From: Gracilaria domingensis
Lineage: Eukaryota > Rhodophyta > Florideophyceae > Gracilariales > Gracilariaceae
DNA length: 64,000 bases
Direction of reading: 5' to 3'
NCBI GenBank assembly: GCA_022539475.1
Contig: VCMS01000021.1
Coordinates: forward strand, 434,001-498,000
Of the stretch, positions 51,418 to 60,729 are shown piece by piece. Both the position numbers and the translations under genes were made by a program. Positions within the stretch are counted from its first letter, which is position 1; every line of letters starts with the position of its first letter. The notes under the pieces are model-generated. The model ran no database searches and was not told the origin of the DNA. It worked only from the letters and a program-made list of their open reading frames with translations.

Positions 51418-51867
51418 ATGGCCACCAAAGAGCACAACACCGAGTCGTCTGAGAAAGAACTCGAGTTTGTCAAACAGTTTCGTTTCATGGACATTGTAGC
51501 CCACGCCTTGCAAGAAGTGCAGGAAGGAGCTGACGAAACAGCCATAACGTCCGCATTGCGAACGCTTCAAGACAAGTTTGTCAGCTGCGACTCCACTCTC
51601 AAGGCTTTACCAGGCGGAAATTTAACTCAGCGGAACCAGATTGCCGAGATTAAACGTCTCAAGGAGAACCTTGAAAATAAGCAGTTTCTGTTGCAGCAGT
51701 TGTATAGCAAGCACGACCTCATATCTCGAGTACTGGCTCAGCGAGCAATTCCAGAGGCAAGGCCTGTCGATGGCGTTGATACAGAACTCGTTTTCCCTTC
51801 TCAAGAAAATAATGAAGGATTGGCAGTTGTAACGGAGGATGATCCTATGATGGGGCTGGGCATGTGA
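51418..51867 (+). CDS. MED9: Mediator complex subunit 9-like protein
   Basis: 149 residues from ATG 51418; the frame is open further upstream but without an ATG. The central part reads FRFMDIVAHALQEVQEG, then LRTLQDKFVSCDSTLKALPG, then a helical EIKRLKENLENKQFLLQQLY. This fits the short MED9/Cse2 domain: a helix, the ..A...L..LPG turn, then a Q-rich coiled helix ending in LL..Y. MED9 sits in the middle module of Mediator and helps couple activators to RNA polymerase II. The acidic tail ends in MMGLGM. The family is short and diverged, so confidence is moderate. Confidence 0.68.
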   Translation: MATKEHNTESSEKELEFVKQFRFMDIVAHALQEVQEGADETAITSALRTLQDKFVSCDSTLKALPGGNLTQRNQIAEIKRLKENLENKQFLLQQLYSKHDLISRVLAQRAIPEARPVDGVDTELVFPSQENNEGLAVVTEDDPMMGLGM

Positions 51868-52345
51868 GGCTGGTGACAAACAAATGCTCAAAACAATTTG
51901 CTCGCTTCGCTGTTCACACTTTGGGACTCGTTTTTCGGGGCGATGTCGATGTCAGGGTTTTGCCGAACGTTTTACGCAAGGAAGATGTGTATGATCGTGC
52001 TTCCCGAAAGCTTCCCTCGGCCGTTGATCCATTACTATGCTGAACGGTTACATGCTAGCAACTTTTCACCTGTCGATCCTTGCTCATAACCAGTCGGTGC
52101 ATTCTTCCAACTGCGTGAACCAAAGGTACTCTATTGAAACTAAACCTACGAAAACTAATGGACAGTATTTGGAAGGGTTGGGTGTGTTTCACAACTCTAG
52201 TCAATTTGTCGCTTTGAAGGAACGGAGCAGTATCTCATTGTAACAACACATGTCGGTCTCGACTTTTCTACAAAACATGCGAGGGGGCCTTGCCGTACAA
52301 TAAGATGGATTTTATACTCATCACGGAATACAATCGATTCTGTGA
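51868..52345. other. Intergenic spacer between convergent genes
   Basis: 478 bases. Small open frames only; nothing recognised. Confidence 0.5.
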
Positions 52346-54799
52346 TTATACTAATCTGATTCTGTGTTCGGAGGTGTCATAAACCCAAATGTCCAAATCT
52401 TCGTATTGCTCAATCGTCTTGACGAGATCATCCCGTGAAAACCCGTGCTCGTCGCATAACTTTTCAGCGGCGTCTATGTCGATCACTGTTCTGTTGTCCT
52501 TTTCCATGTGTTCACTGACTAGAGTATACAGCCTCCATATCCTACTATCCTCACTGTCGTCGCCTCCCATGTTCCTTTCCATGAAAAGGTCATCATCATC
52601 ATCGTCTTCCTCCCGTCCTCTCTTCCCTTTGTTGCTCCCATCCTCTAACGAAGCCTGACTCGCGCTCATCAGACGAAGCGCCTCATGCAGGTCCTCCAGC
52701 TCAACTCGCTCACAAAGCCTCAGGCGGCAGAGCGCTTGGGCGAGGCGAAGGATGCTCAGCAGTTTTCTTGGTGAGGTGTACCCCTGTGCATCGCGCCCGT
52801 CTTCCACATCCTCCCCGCGCATGGCGACGTAGTTGTTCACCAAAAAGTCAGTTATTCGCCCGTCCTTGGGCACCACGGGGTTCACCTTTCGGGCAGCCGC
52901 AATGTGGGCACGAATAACTTTGGGGCTGATGGCTTCAAAACCTAGAGGAGGATGGGCGCCAGTTCTGTGCACATGGGTGACATGCCTCGCAAGGTGAATG
53001 TCATGCTCATAACTCGGAGCGTCAAGAAGAAGAAAGAGAAGGTCGAAACGAGAGAGCAGAGCAGCTGGGAGATTGATGTTCTCCGCAGGCGTTTTCGACT
53101 TGTTGTAACGCCCGTACGCAGGGTTAGCAGCGGCGAGAATGGAAGCCCTCGCATTGAGACTGGTGGTGATGCCAGCCTTGGCAATGGATACGGTCTGTTG
53201 CTCCATGACTTCGTGAATGGCGGTACGGTCCACCTCGTTCATCTTGTCGAACTCATCGATGCACGCGATGCCCATGTCGGACAGCACAAGCGCGCCACCC
53301 TCGAGCATGAGCTCGTTGGTGACGGGGTCGCGCATGATGGCGGCGGTGAGCCCGACGCCAGAGCTTCCCTTGCCGTTTGTGTACACGGCTCGCGGCGCTA
53401 CCTTGGCAATGTGTTTGAGCAGCTGTGACTTGGCCACACCAGGCTCTCCCATGAGGCAGATGTGCAGGTCTCCTCGCAAGCGCATGCCGTCCGGCAACTT
53501 TTTTGGCGGCGCGCCGAGTAAGAGTAGCAGCAACGCCTTCTTCACATCCACGTTGCCAAAGATCTCCGGGGCAATGGACTTGGCCAACTTGTCGTACACA
53601 TCAGTATCATCGCGAAGCGCAACTAGAGCGGCATTGGTGTCGTCGTCCAGTTCAGTATCGTCATATGTCTTCTTCCGTTGAATGACGTGCGTGGCCTGCA
53701 GAAAGGTGTTTGCCAAAAAGCCTGCCTTGAGCGCCATATAGCCCGTAAACGGAGCCGGCAGAAAGATACCCGACACATCAATAGAATCGCCAGACGTACA
53801 GGTGCGCGTCAGTTCGGCATTAAGCTTGACATTGATTGTCCGCGGAATGCTTCCGATGGGCACCTGGTCGGCCGGTTCCTGCAACTTGAGCTCCTGATAC
53901 TTGACAAACTTGCAACCTTTGTAGTTGGGAATAAGCTCCGTATTCTGCCCCGGCTGATGGTTTGGGGTGGGACACGATAACACAGGCATGTAGGTCTTGC
54001 CACCAACTTCTTGATACACCTCATAGCCGCACGAATGACAGGTATAGGTGGCGACCTGCACGCGCGGTTTGACCTCGGTGATACGCGTGACAATGCCCGA
54101 AACGGTGAGCAATCGTCCCACGTGCTGCGAGCGTACCATGCGCACCGGTACGGACTTTTCGGCGGGCTGTGGAATGAGCAAGGTGTCAAACAGTCTGGTC
54201 ATGGTAGCCGGCACTAGATTTCTGGGATCTGCGGCCGGTCCCGCTGGACGATTGACGTCCTGCACATCGGTGGCCGCCAAGGCAGCATTCTCACTCCTTT
54301 GCTGCGCGTCCCGAAACTGTTCCTCTCTCAAACGCCTGGTCTCCAACAGGGCGTCGACTCGATCACGTGCGCCGTGCAATGGGTTAGGATCAGCGGCTCG
54401 AAGATCTGCCAAGATTTCGTCGGCGGCTTCTGCAAACAGGTGGGTGTATCGAGTGGCATTGGCGACAATCTCTTCATGCAGCAAGGTGGAAATGCCGCCA
54501 GAATTGGCGGGCGCAAAGTTGGAAGCATCCAAACCCCATTTGTAAACGTCGTCGACAAAGATGACGAGCGAGCGTCGCGAGCGCTCGTGAATTTGGTTGA
54601 GCTGCGTCATGTACTTGAGATTGGAGCCGGAAGTGAAATCATCGTCTGCAAAGCTCTTGAGAAACTCTTTGAGGCGTTGACGAATGATAGCGTAGTCCAG
54701 CGCGGCGGACGCGGGCGGCTGCGAAGCGGCGCCCGGGCGGCGCGCGGCGGCGCCGGCGCGCGTGGGGGTGGGCGTGAGCGTGTTCATGGAGGCCATCAT
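52346..54799 (-). CDS. MCM7: DNA replication licensing factor MCM7
   Basis: 817 residues from ATG 54799 (MMASMNTLTPTPTRAG), single exon. The N-terminal domain contains the zinc-finger start CHSCGYEVYQ and the OB-fold block KFVKYQELKLQEPADQVP, typical of MCM7. The AAA+ core has Walker A GEPGVAKSQLL, KGSSGVGLTAAIMRDPVTNE, Walker B LVLSDMGIACIDEFDKM and arginine finger SRFDLLFLLLD. A very acidic loop (EEDDDDDD) precedes the C-terminal winged-helix region. MCM7 rather than MCM2-6 is supported by the SSGVGLTAA and QDQ-like NPAYGRYN regions and by the length. It forms part of the MCM2-7 replicative helicase. An E2F-type palindrome lies about 170 bases upstream. Confidence 0.93.
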   Translation of the reverse strand: MMASMNTLTPTPTRAGAAARRPGAASQPPASAALDYAIIRQRLKEFLKSFADDDFTSGSNLKYMTQLNQIHERSRRSLVIFVDDVYKWGLDASNFAPANSGGISTLLHEEIVANATRYTHLFAEAADEILADLRAADPNPLHGARDRVDALLETRRLREEQFRDAQQRSENAALAATDVQDVNRPAGPAADPRNLVPATMTRLFDTLLIPQPAEKSVPVRMVRSQHVGRLLTVSGIVTRITEVKPRVQVATYTCHSCGYEVYQEVGGKTYMPVLSCPTPNHQPGQNTELIPNYKGCKFVKYQELKLQEPADQVPIGSIPRTINVKLNAELTRTCTSGDSIDVSGIFLPAPFTGYMALKAGFLANTFLQATHVIQRKKTYDDTELDDDTNAALVALRDDTDVYDKLAKSIAPEIFGNVDVKKALLLLLLGAPPKKLPDGMRLRGDLHICLMGEPGVAKSQLLKHIAKVAPRAVYTNGKGSSGVGLTAAIMRDPVTNELMLEGGALVLSDMGIACIDEFDKMNEVDRTAIHEVMEQQTVSIAKAGITTSLNARASILAAANPAYGRYNKSKTPAENINLPAALLSRFDLLFLLLDAPSYEHDIHLARHVTHVHRTGAHPPLGFEAISPKVIRAHIAAARKVNPVVPKDGRITDFLVNNYVAMRGEDVEDGRDAQGYTSPRKLLSILRLAQALCRLRLCERVELEDLHEALRLMSASQASLEDGSNKGKRGREEDDDDDDLFMERNMGGDDSEDSRIWRLYTLVSEHMEKDNRTVIDIDAAEKLCDEHGFSRDDLVKTIEQYEDLDIWVYDTSEHRIRLV

Positions 54800-54966
54800 C
54801 GCGACTGACTGACGACACAAGAAGAAGCGCAAGCAAGATCAAGACAGCCGCTCGCAGCGGAGATAGGTGTGTAGCCACGACGCAGTCACCGAGCAGGGGC
54901 GATTGAAGAGTATGAGCATCGAGTACGAGCGGCAAGCGCCCGTTCAACGTTTGCCGCGTTTCGGCG

Positions 54967-54980
54967 TTTTGGCGCCAAAA
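54967..54980. promoter_or_regulatory. E2F/DP-type binding site upstream of MCM7
   Basis: TTTTGGCGCCAAAA is a perfect palindrome and a perfect double match to the E2F consensus TTTSSCGC. It lies about 168 bases upstream of the MCM7 start. MCM genes are classic E2F targets in plants and animals, so S-phase regulation is the natural reading. Confidence 0.72.
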
Positions 54981-55115
54981 AGAACGCCTTGCGATTTGCC
55001 GCCATTTTTGGTCTTACAGTGAAATGGCCCTGTTTCGCAGTTCGGCCGTCCGCCTTGGACGTGCGCGTGACGCGTGAGCTTTTCAAAATGCAGCGCGCCT
55101 GTGTTGATCCATTAT

Positions 55116-55140
55116 TACGACTCGTAATTTACGAGTCGTA
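55116..55140. repeat. Perfect 25-base palindrome with single-base centre
   Basis: TACGACTCGTAA, one T, then TTACGAGTCGTA. The 12-base arms are not expected by chance at this centre spacing in 64 kb. Confidence 0.85.
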
Positions 55141-55918
55141 GCCTACGTAGGTCGTCGTTTGCGGCGCGACGCGATCTGAGGCACCACGTTCGTGGTTCGA
55201 CACCCAGTGGCGACGTCCGTCCCCGTCGCCGCGGAGCTGGCGCGCAGGCACCGGTAGCGCCGCCGGTCGATCAGACACACAAGCTGCGCATATTCTGCGC
55301 AGAAGGTGACGAGCAATTGACATGATGGCAGCACATGATGGCCGGCGGGACACCAGCTCTGTCACATACGGAACGTTTCTATATTTGTACACACAGTCGG
55401 ATAACAGTACACAGATTGGACAGATAGAGCGTTATCATTTACGGCAAACTGCTTAGAAGATGATAAGAAGAGAACGTCACCAAATCTCCTAAGAACGATG
55501 ACCACGGGTTACAAATGTCAGATTTTCATGTAAAGTCTAGTCTGTCTTGTTGTCTCGGTGAGCACTTGAAAGACATGATATGCGACATGCTCTTTCAAAA
55601 CAAACTTTAGGCCGTGAAGCCCATAGATACCATAATCTTCACCTGTCTGTCGCAAATTCGAACATGGAATCCGAAAATGGAATCCGCATCCTTTTTCACC
55701 GGATCACTGATACTAGCCAACTGATCACCTGCTTATTTGCAGGTAGCGTGAACTCGACCTTTTGAAAGGGTAAAGTCTAAATAGACGAGGTTGCAACACT
55801 GTACCGCGTGAGCCGTCCGTGATAGAGCGCCGTGACATGCAATGAGGCGCATAATTTAGATCTTAGCTTGACCATACTTAGTGAATCGATTTGCTGTCTC
55901 TCTAGCACCGCTTAGAAC

Positions 55919-57154
55919 ATGGAGGACCGCTCTTCAGCAAAGAAGGTCATGGCTACAGATTCGGGAAGCAAATGTATGTCCTCGTTTCCTCTTCGTGCGG
56001 CTTTCTTCTTGGCTATCGCTCACATCTTTTGCACTGCTTCTGCGGCCTACCCTGCAAACAGGAGAGCTTCAATTACCACAAAACACGCCGATGTTCCAAG
56101 TTCACCCTCAGCCGTCTCTCATCGAACTATAGATCCCAGCAGAGACCCATGCGTTGGAAGGCCCACTCCAGTCCCTGTACCAACGAATCTATCTCGACCA
56201 CCTTCTCTCTTCTTCCTACACATCCCGAAGACGGCGGGTACTTTAGTGTACAACATCGCCATTCAATACGCAAACAAAACGAAAGGCCTAGCCTGCCAGT
56301 TTCTGTTTGACGGAAATCGATATTCATATGATCAGTATCAGCCCAGCTTCACTCCGGTTCCAGAATCGGCCACAAAGTCCCTTGAAGGACAAGCTTTGCA
56401 GGCATGGAAAGACAAGGATATGGTGTTGAAGACAGATTTGTACAAACAAGGAGCCTGCAGGAGCATTCGTGGACATGTGACATACTCTTTGCGTGACGTT
56501 ATTAAGAAGCCCGTGGCGTCGATGACAGTTATGCGCCACCCTTTGGAGCGACTGGTGAGTATGTTTGAGTTTGCCCTGATGATGATTGAAACTCAACCAA
56601 ACAAGAGTGGATGGGATTCATGGCTGTCGGGAGTTACGCTAGAACATGAACTTGCCAATGCATCTTCAATCCTCAACAGAGGTTTCTATGATCAAAATGG
56701 GGAATGGATTGCGAAGGACAATATTGGGTTTTCCTTTCACTTCTATGGTGTGCTTCACCAGCTTTCTGGAATGCAGCCTGTGTTTCGAGATGTCGGGAAA
56801 CCTAAATCATTCCGCATATCAAACGCAAAAGAGATGGCCGAGAAGGCCAAAGATAACTTATGTTCCACACATATTCTCGGTGTTCAGAACAACATGAACG
56901 CCACACTGGACGTCATTTTCGATTACTTGCACCCTTACGCCCGGTGGAGTTCCGAAGAGAAGGAAACTGCAAAGCATACCATTGTGAACCGGAACAACCA
57001 CAAGCGAGGCTCGCATATAACAGACTACGTTCCCAGGTCTGCTCTCAGGGAGCTCGAAAGGCGTCTCGGACACGAGATCGAAGTATATCATTTCGCTGAG
57101 GCTATTTTTGCGCATCGCCAATGGTTGCGCGATAGCAAGCAGATGAAATCGTAA
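55919..57154 (+). CDS. Golgi-type carbohydrate sulfotransferase
   Basis: 411 residues, single exon. A hydrophobic stretch at about residues 25-44 (LRAAFFLAIAHIFCTASAA) suggests a signal anchor or signal peptide. The PAPS-binding sites of the sulfotransferase fold are clear: 5'-phosphosulfate loop FFLHIPKTAGT at about 98-108 and 3'-phosphate site MTVMRHPLERLVSMF at about 202-216. The HIPKTAGT form and overall length place it near the heparan-sulfate O-sulfotransferase-like family (Sulfotransfer_2/3). It would transfer sulfate from PAPS to a polysaccharide or glycoprotein in the Golgi lumen, fitting an alga with sulfated cell-wall polymers. The acceptor is unknown. Confidence 0.86.
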   Translation: MEDRSSAKKVMATDSGSKCMSSFPLRAAFFLAIAHIFCTASAAYPANRRASITTKHADVPSSPSAVSHRTIDPSRDPCVGRPTPVPVPTNLSRPPSLFFLHIPKTAGTLVYNIAIQYANKTKGLACQFLFDGNRYSYDQYQPSFTPVPESATKSLEGQALQAWKDKDMVLKTDLYKQGACRSIRGHVTYSLRDVIKKPVASMTVMRHPLERLVSMFEFALMMIETQPNKSGWDSWLSGVTLEHELANASSILNRGFYDQNGEWIAKDNIGFSFHFYGVLHQLSGMQPVFRDVGKPKSFRISNAKEMAEKAKDNLCSTHILGVQNNMNATLDVIFDYLHPYARWSSEEKETAKHTIVNRNNHKRGSHITDYVPRSALRELERRLGHEIEVYHFAEAIFAHRQWLRDSKQMKS

Positions 57155-57360
57155 GCCTGCGTCCCTTCTGCGGCGAGCCTTTCTTAAGACAGAAGCAGAC
57201 CCTCTGCCAGGAGATGTTGCGTCTCTTCCTCCAAATCATCGAAGAGCATATGGTTTTCAAGAACGTTATTGTCGAAGTTGGACGACCTAAGGACTGGGTC
57301 GATCTTGTTAACGCCGTTAGTCGAAAGTGAGAGAGGTGGTTATTGTCACTTTTTTATGAA

Positions 57361-58751
57361 TTAGGAGTCGCCACTGTTCTCATAGACTCGAACAAGGTCA
57401 TCCATTGTAGCAGGAGCCAAGGTAACGGGACATTTCTGTGTTCTTTGTAGCTGGGATACGATGCAGAGGTAACAGAACACATATCCTGAGGTTGCCTGAG
57501 GATCGAGAGTACAAGAGTCGCAGGAGGTTAGATATTGTCTGCGGATGGAGAAAAGCTCGTGGGAAGCTTATCAACGTACGCATGCGGTGGGATTCGTTCG
57601 ATCTTGACGGCATATTGGACACTTTCCAGGTGCCGTTGCAAGTTCATGGCTGACATCAGTTGCAGGTTCAAGCGGAGCGGGCGGTGGAATAACTGCACTC
57701 ATATCTCTTGGCGCAGCAGCCTAATCATGCATAAGCATCGCATCAATCATAATGTAGTGGAAGAGTTGTTGGTTAGAAATCTCTTTGTAAAACAAACACA
57801 ACTATTCGAATGTCATCACCGTACCTCAGCTGCATAATAGTACTGAAGAAAGCGAAATCCAAATATGCTTACAAAGAATGCAATTCGAAGTACACCCATA
57901 ATCCTTCCGAAGAAACTACCGATCATATGCAGGAAGGTTGTCTTTGGGCGACCAGAAGAGTCCAGGGCTACTATTGATAGCCGCAGAAGATCCGTTGCGC
58001 TTACGCGTCTCAGAATGAGGCCCTGTAACGCTAGGGATAAGTTGTAGTATTTCGTATGCCCGTATAAATAGGAGATGCCAAATACCATGTTGATCGCATC
58101 TACAACGGTGCGAATCTTTGGATAGTACATCATTACCTGTTGTTTAAACGCATCACTCCTTAAATAGCGAGGTGCTGCCTCTATGAAACGAATCAGAACT
58201 GCACGAAGACGCAGCAGACGTCTGAGAGCAATCGTAAGCTTAGAAATAGTTCTCTGCGCTCCTGATGAATGCGATCGAGCAGACCGAGAGGGGCTTGTCC
58301 TACGACTGTTTGCATTTCTTTCGTCGCCCAGAGGTTGAGAGAGGTGTAGCTCTTGCAGCATGGCGGCCGCAGCTCCCCCAGTTCGAAGAGAATACCAGTT
58401 ATCAAGTTTAGCGCGAATATGAGGCATGAGTACAGCACATACGACGCTACTCAGAATATGGCGAACTGAAAGCGGTGGATTATATACGTTTGGATCAAAA
58501 GAGGTTGATCTTCGAAGGGAGTAAAACGATTCAGAGAGGAGGGCAGCCTCAGTGCTTAACTGGAAGGTCTCCAGGATTATGAGCAAGAAAGAGAACAGTT
58601 CATCCGACCAGTTTGCCAGTCGGAGGAGAGCAGGGTTCCGCATTGATACCACCTCTAAAACGTAGCGGAAAGCTGGTCTCAAGGCATTGTCCAGTTGTTC
58701 AGCGGCATAAACTTCAAAGAATGAAGGTCTGACCGACGGTAGCTTGCTCAT
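57361..58751 (-). CDS. PEX12: Peroxisomal import ubiquitin ligase PEX12; three exons
   Basis: complement(join(57361..57495, 57580..57720, 57825..58751)), 400 residues. Exon 1 carries the Pex2/Pex12 membrane domain: RPSFFEVYAAEQLDNALRP, then LSESFYSLRR and several helices ending FGFRFLQYYYAAE. Exon 2 supplies the Pro-rich linker (VIPPPAPLEP) and the first zinc ligands CPICRQDRTNPTAC. Exon 3 continues ATSGYVFCYLCIVSQLQ, QKCPVTLAPATMDDLVRVYE. Together this is the partial RING of PEX12 (CPIC, then FCYxC, then CPVT). Introns of 104 and 84 bases have donors GTACGG and GTACGT and TCTAACC branch sites, all phase 0. PEX12 forms, with PEX2 and PEX10, the channel and ligase that recycles the PTS1 receptor PEX5. 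It pairs in function with the PTS1 enzyme at 17995-21387. Confidence 0.93.
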
Positions 58752-59483
58752 TGCAATAGCTTGCCTATTGATTGAGAACAGGATATCTCTTGAATGCACC
58801 AATTCGCCTCAATGTAGCGATGTCGCTCGCAAAGTTTTCTTCGCTCCGAACGATTAGGATAGATATGTTTGTACTACAAAGTTCGTACGGTATATGAATT
58901 CTTGTAGAGATCTAAGATAGGATTTTGATGGCATGGATGCTCTACAATGTAGAGCCTACATCGCGAAGTCTGCAATCTACCTACGTTACGTGCGCCCATC
59001 ATGTGGGTAATTATGGCCCGCTTTTGACCATTTTGCACCACACCAGTGCTTTGTGTCACGTGGCCACGATTGCATATTTGAGCTGCTGCTCAGTGGAGGA
59101 GCCCCAACCTTCTCTATGCATCTCCCAGGTTTTCACTCGAGTTGGACTAGGAGACGTCTTGAAACGTGATTTATCGCAGGTACGAAGGTAGTTCGCTCCC
59201 AAGCGAATTAGAGCTTGGTGCACAGAATACGGAGCCTTAGAAGCTTTCAACCGTGTACAATACATTTCATTGGGATACTCTGGCTCGCATTTTGTCTTTT
59301 TGGTTCGACGTTTCACCTGACTCTAGTTTGGCGCAGCTCTAGTTTTGGTCTTCAAGCGTGTGCGACCGTCTGTGTACACGGAAAGGGTTGAAAACGATTT
59401 ACACACAATCAAAGTAAGATTACATTGCATCAACATTATTTCAGCTTGGAATGGTTTGTTGGCGGATAAATCAGAGGTCCGAG
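58752..59483. other. Divergent promoter region (PEX12 / TatB-like)
   Basis: Contains an odd-centred palindrome GCTCTACA-A-TGTAGAGC at 58939-58955 (8-base arms, near chance). No gene recognised. Confidence 0.5.
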
Positions 59484-60305
59484 ATGGCCTTTGTTCCGTT
59501 CGTTGCCGTGTCGACTCAAGCTGCTGGTCTTCGGAAGTGCGGTCTTTGCGCTTGGCGTGGGGAACGATCTGTAATTGGGAAATGGTCTTCTTTCCGGGGC
59601 GAGACATTACCTCTGCATTTGCCTCCACGTCAATCACGGAAATCGTGGGATGTAGAGCAATTCCGAGTGGTTCCGACAGCTTTGCTCAGTGGCGGTGGCT
59701 TTCTAGGGGTGGGGACTTCGGAAGTTGTTGTCATTCTTCTCGTCGGATGGTTGCTGCTAGGACCAGAAAAACTGTTTGCTCTAGCCAAGGACACTGGAAA
59801 AATCCTTGGTGAACTGCGAAGGACTGCGGACAAGGCCAAAGAGCAGTTTAACGAAGCAGTCGAACTCGATTTACTAGAAGCAGAGATGAGGAACAACAAA
59901 AATATGAAAACTTCCGAGGCAAGCGAGAATGGGGTAGGTTCACCGAATGAGGCATACAAAGACGATGGCGAACCAGAGCCTCTGAAAACGGCAGAGCTGG
60001 TGAACGAATTAAGCTCGCCCGGCAGTCAAACGATGCAAGCTATCGGTCTGGAAGAGAAAAGCGAAGAGGGCGTGAGAAGCGACGAGGTGGTAAGCACCGC
60101 ATTTCTTGACCAACTGAAGCGAGTTGCCGACCCCGAGCAAAGCTCTCCCAGCGAAATTCCTGACCTGGAAATTGGCGAGGAGGAAGAAGTGAAGAGATTA
60201 GAGAAACAGTATTTGGAAGCCAAGCAACGACTGGAAAGGCGGAAAATCGAGGAACAGGATCGACCTGAGCAGAACGAAAACAAGTCGGTTGTTGGGGAAA
60301 GGTAA
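59484..60305 (+). CDS. TATB: Plastid Tat translocase subunit, TatB/Hcf106-like
   Basis: 273 residues from ATG 59484 (an in-frame ATG at 59451 would add 11). The first about 75 residues (MAFVPFVAVSTQAAGLRK onward) resemble a plastid transit peptide. The Tat core is GFLGVGTSEVVVILLVGWLLLGPEKL, a short membrane helix with an acidic residue at its start, followed by the FG/LGPEKL hinge and the amphipathic helix ALAKDTGKILGELRRTA. The Glu before the helix and the long acidic, coiled-coil C-terminus (200 residues, ending in EVKRLEKQYLEAKQRLERR) argue for TatB/Hcf106 rather than TatA. It would act in delta-pH dependent export of folded proteins into the thylakoid lumen. Confidence 0.87.
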   Translation: MAFVPFVAVSTQAAGLRKCGLCAWRGERSVIGKWSSFRGETLPLHLPPRQSRKSWDVEQFRVVPTALLSGGGFLGVGTSEVVVILLVGWLLLGPEKLFALAKDTGKILGELRRTADKAKEQFNEAVELDLLEAEMRNNKNMKTSEASENGVGSPNEAYKDDGEPEPLKTAELVNELSSPGSQTMQAIGLEEKSEEGVRSDEVVSTAFLDQLKRVADPEQSSPSEIPDLEIGEEEEVKRLEKQYLEAKQRLERRKIEEQDRPEQNENKSVVGER

Positions 60306-60729
60306 TTCAGAAGGGGGTTCTTTAGATGACGAAACATATTGAGAACAAGCTGCTGTTTGCTCTGTCTCTGTATATATTCGCATCCTATAATATGTATATA
60401 TCGAACTGAGGTCAAAAGTATTGGCAGGCTCAGGAAACTGGATATGAGTAAGAGGGCTAACCCTGGCTACGGTATAGCAGCGTGGGAAGATTAAAAGAAA
60501 TAGCGGACTACGATGGCACTTGCTCGAATTTTGCTCGTGTGCGGTGCTTTCTATTAACACCGTCTCATATTCAATCGCGATTATCGTTCTCCTAGAATAT
60601 CTTCTGCGTTTGATCCCAGTATGGACCACGCATGAGTGTGGCTGTGTGTTCCATAAAAGCTTGAGAAAACAGAACACGCCGTGCTGAGCGTTGCAGGTAG
60701 CGGTAGAACAGATGAGCTGGCACGCAAAA
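60306..60729. other. Intergenic spacer between convergent genes
   Basis: 424 bases between the TatB-like and BUD23 ends. No gene or clear repeat. Confidence 0.5.

Larger units (their letters stand above)
54800..55918. other. Divergent promoter region (MCM7 / sulfotransferase)
   Basis: Contains the E2F-type site at 54967-54980, a TGACGCGTGA (MluI-box-like) at about 55068-55077, and the palindrome at 55116-55140. The sulfotransferase half is AT-rich and featureless. Confidence 0.6.
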
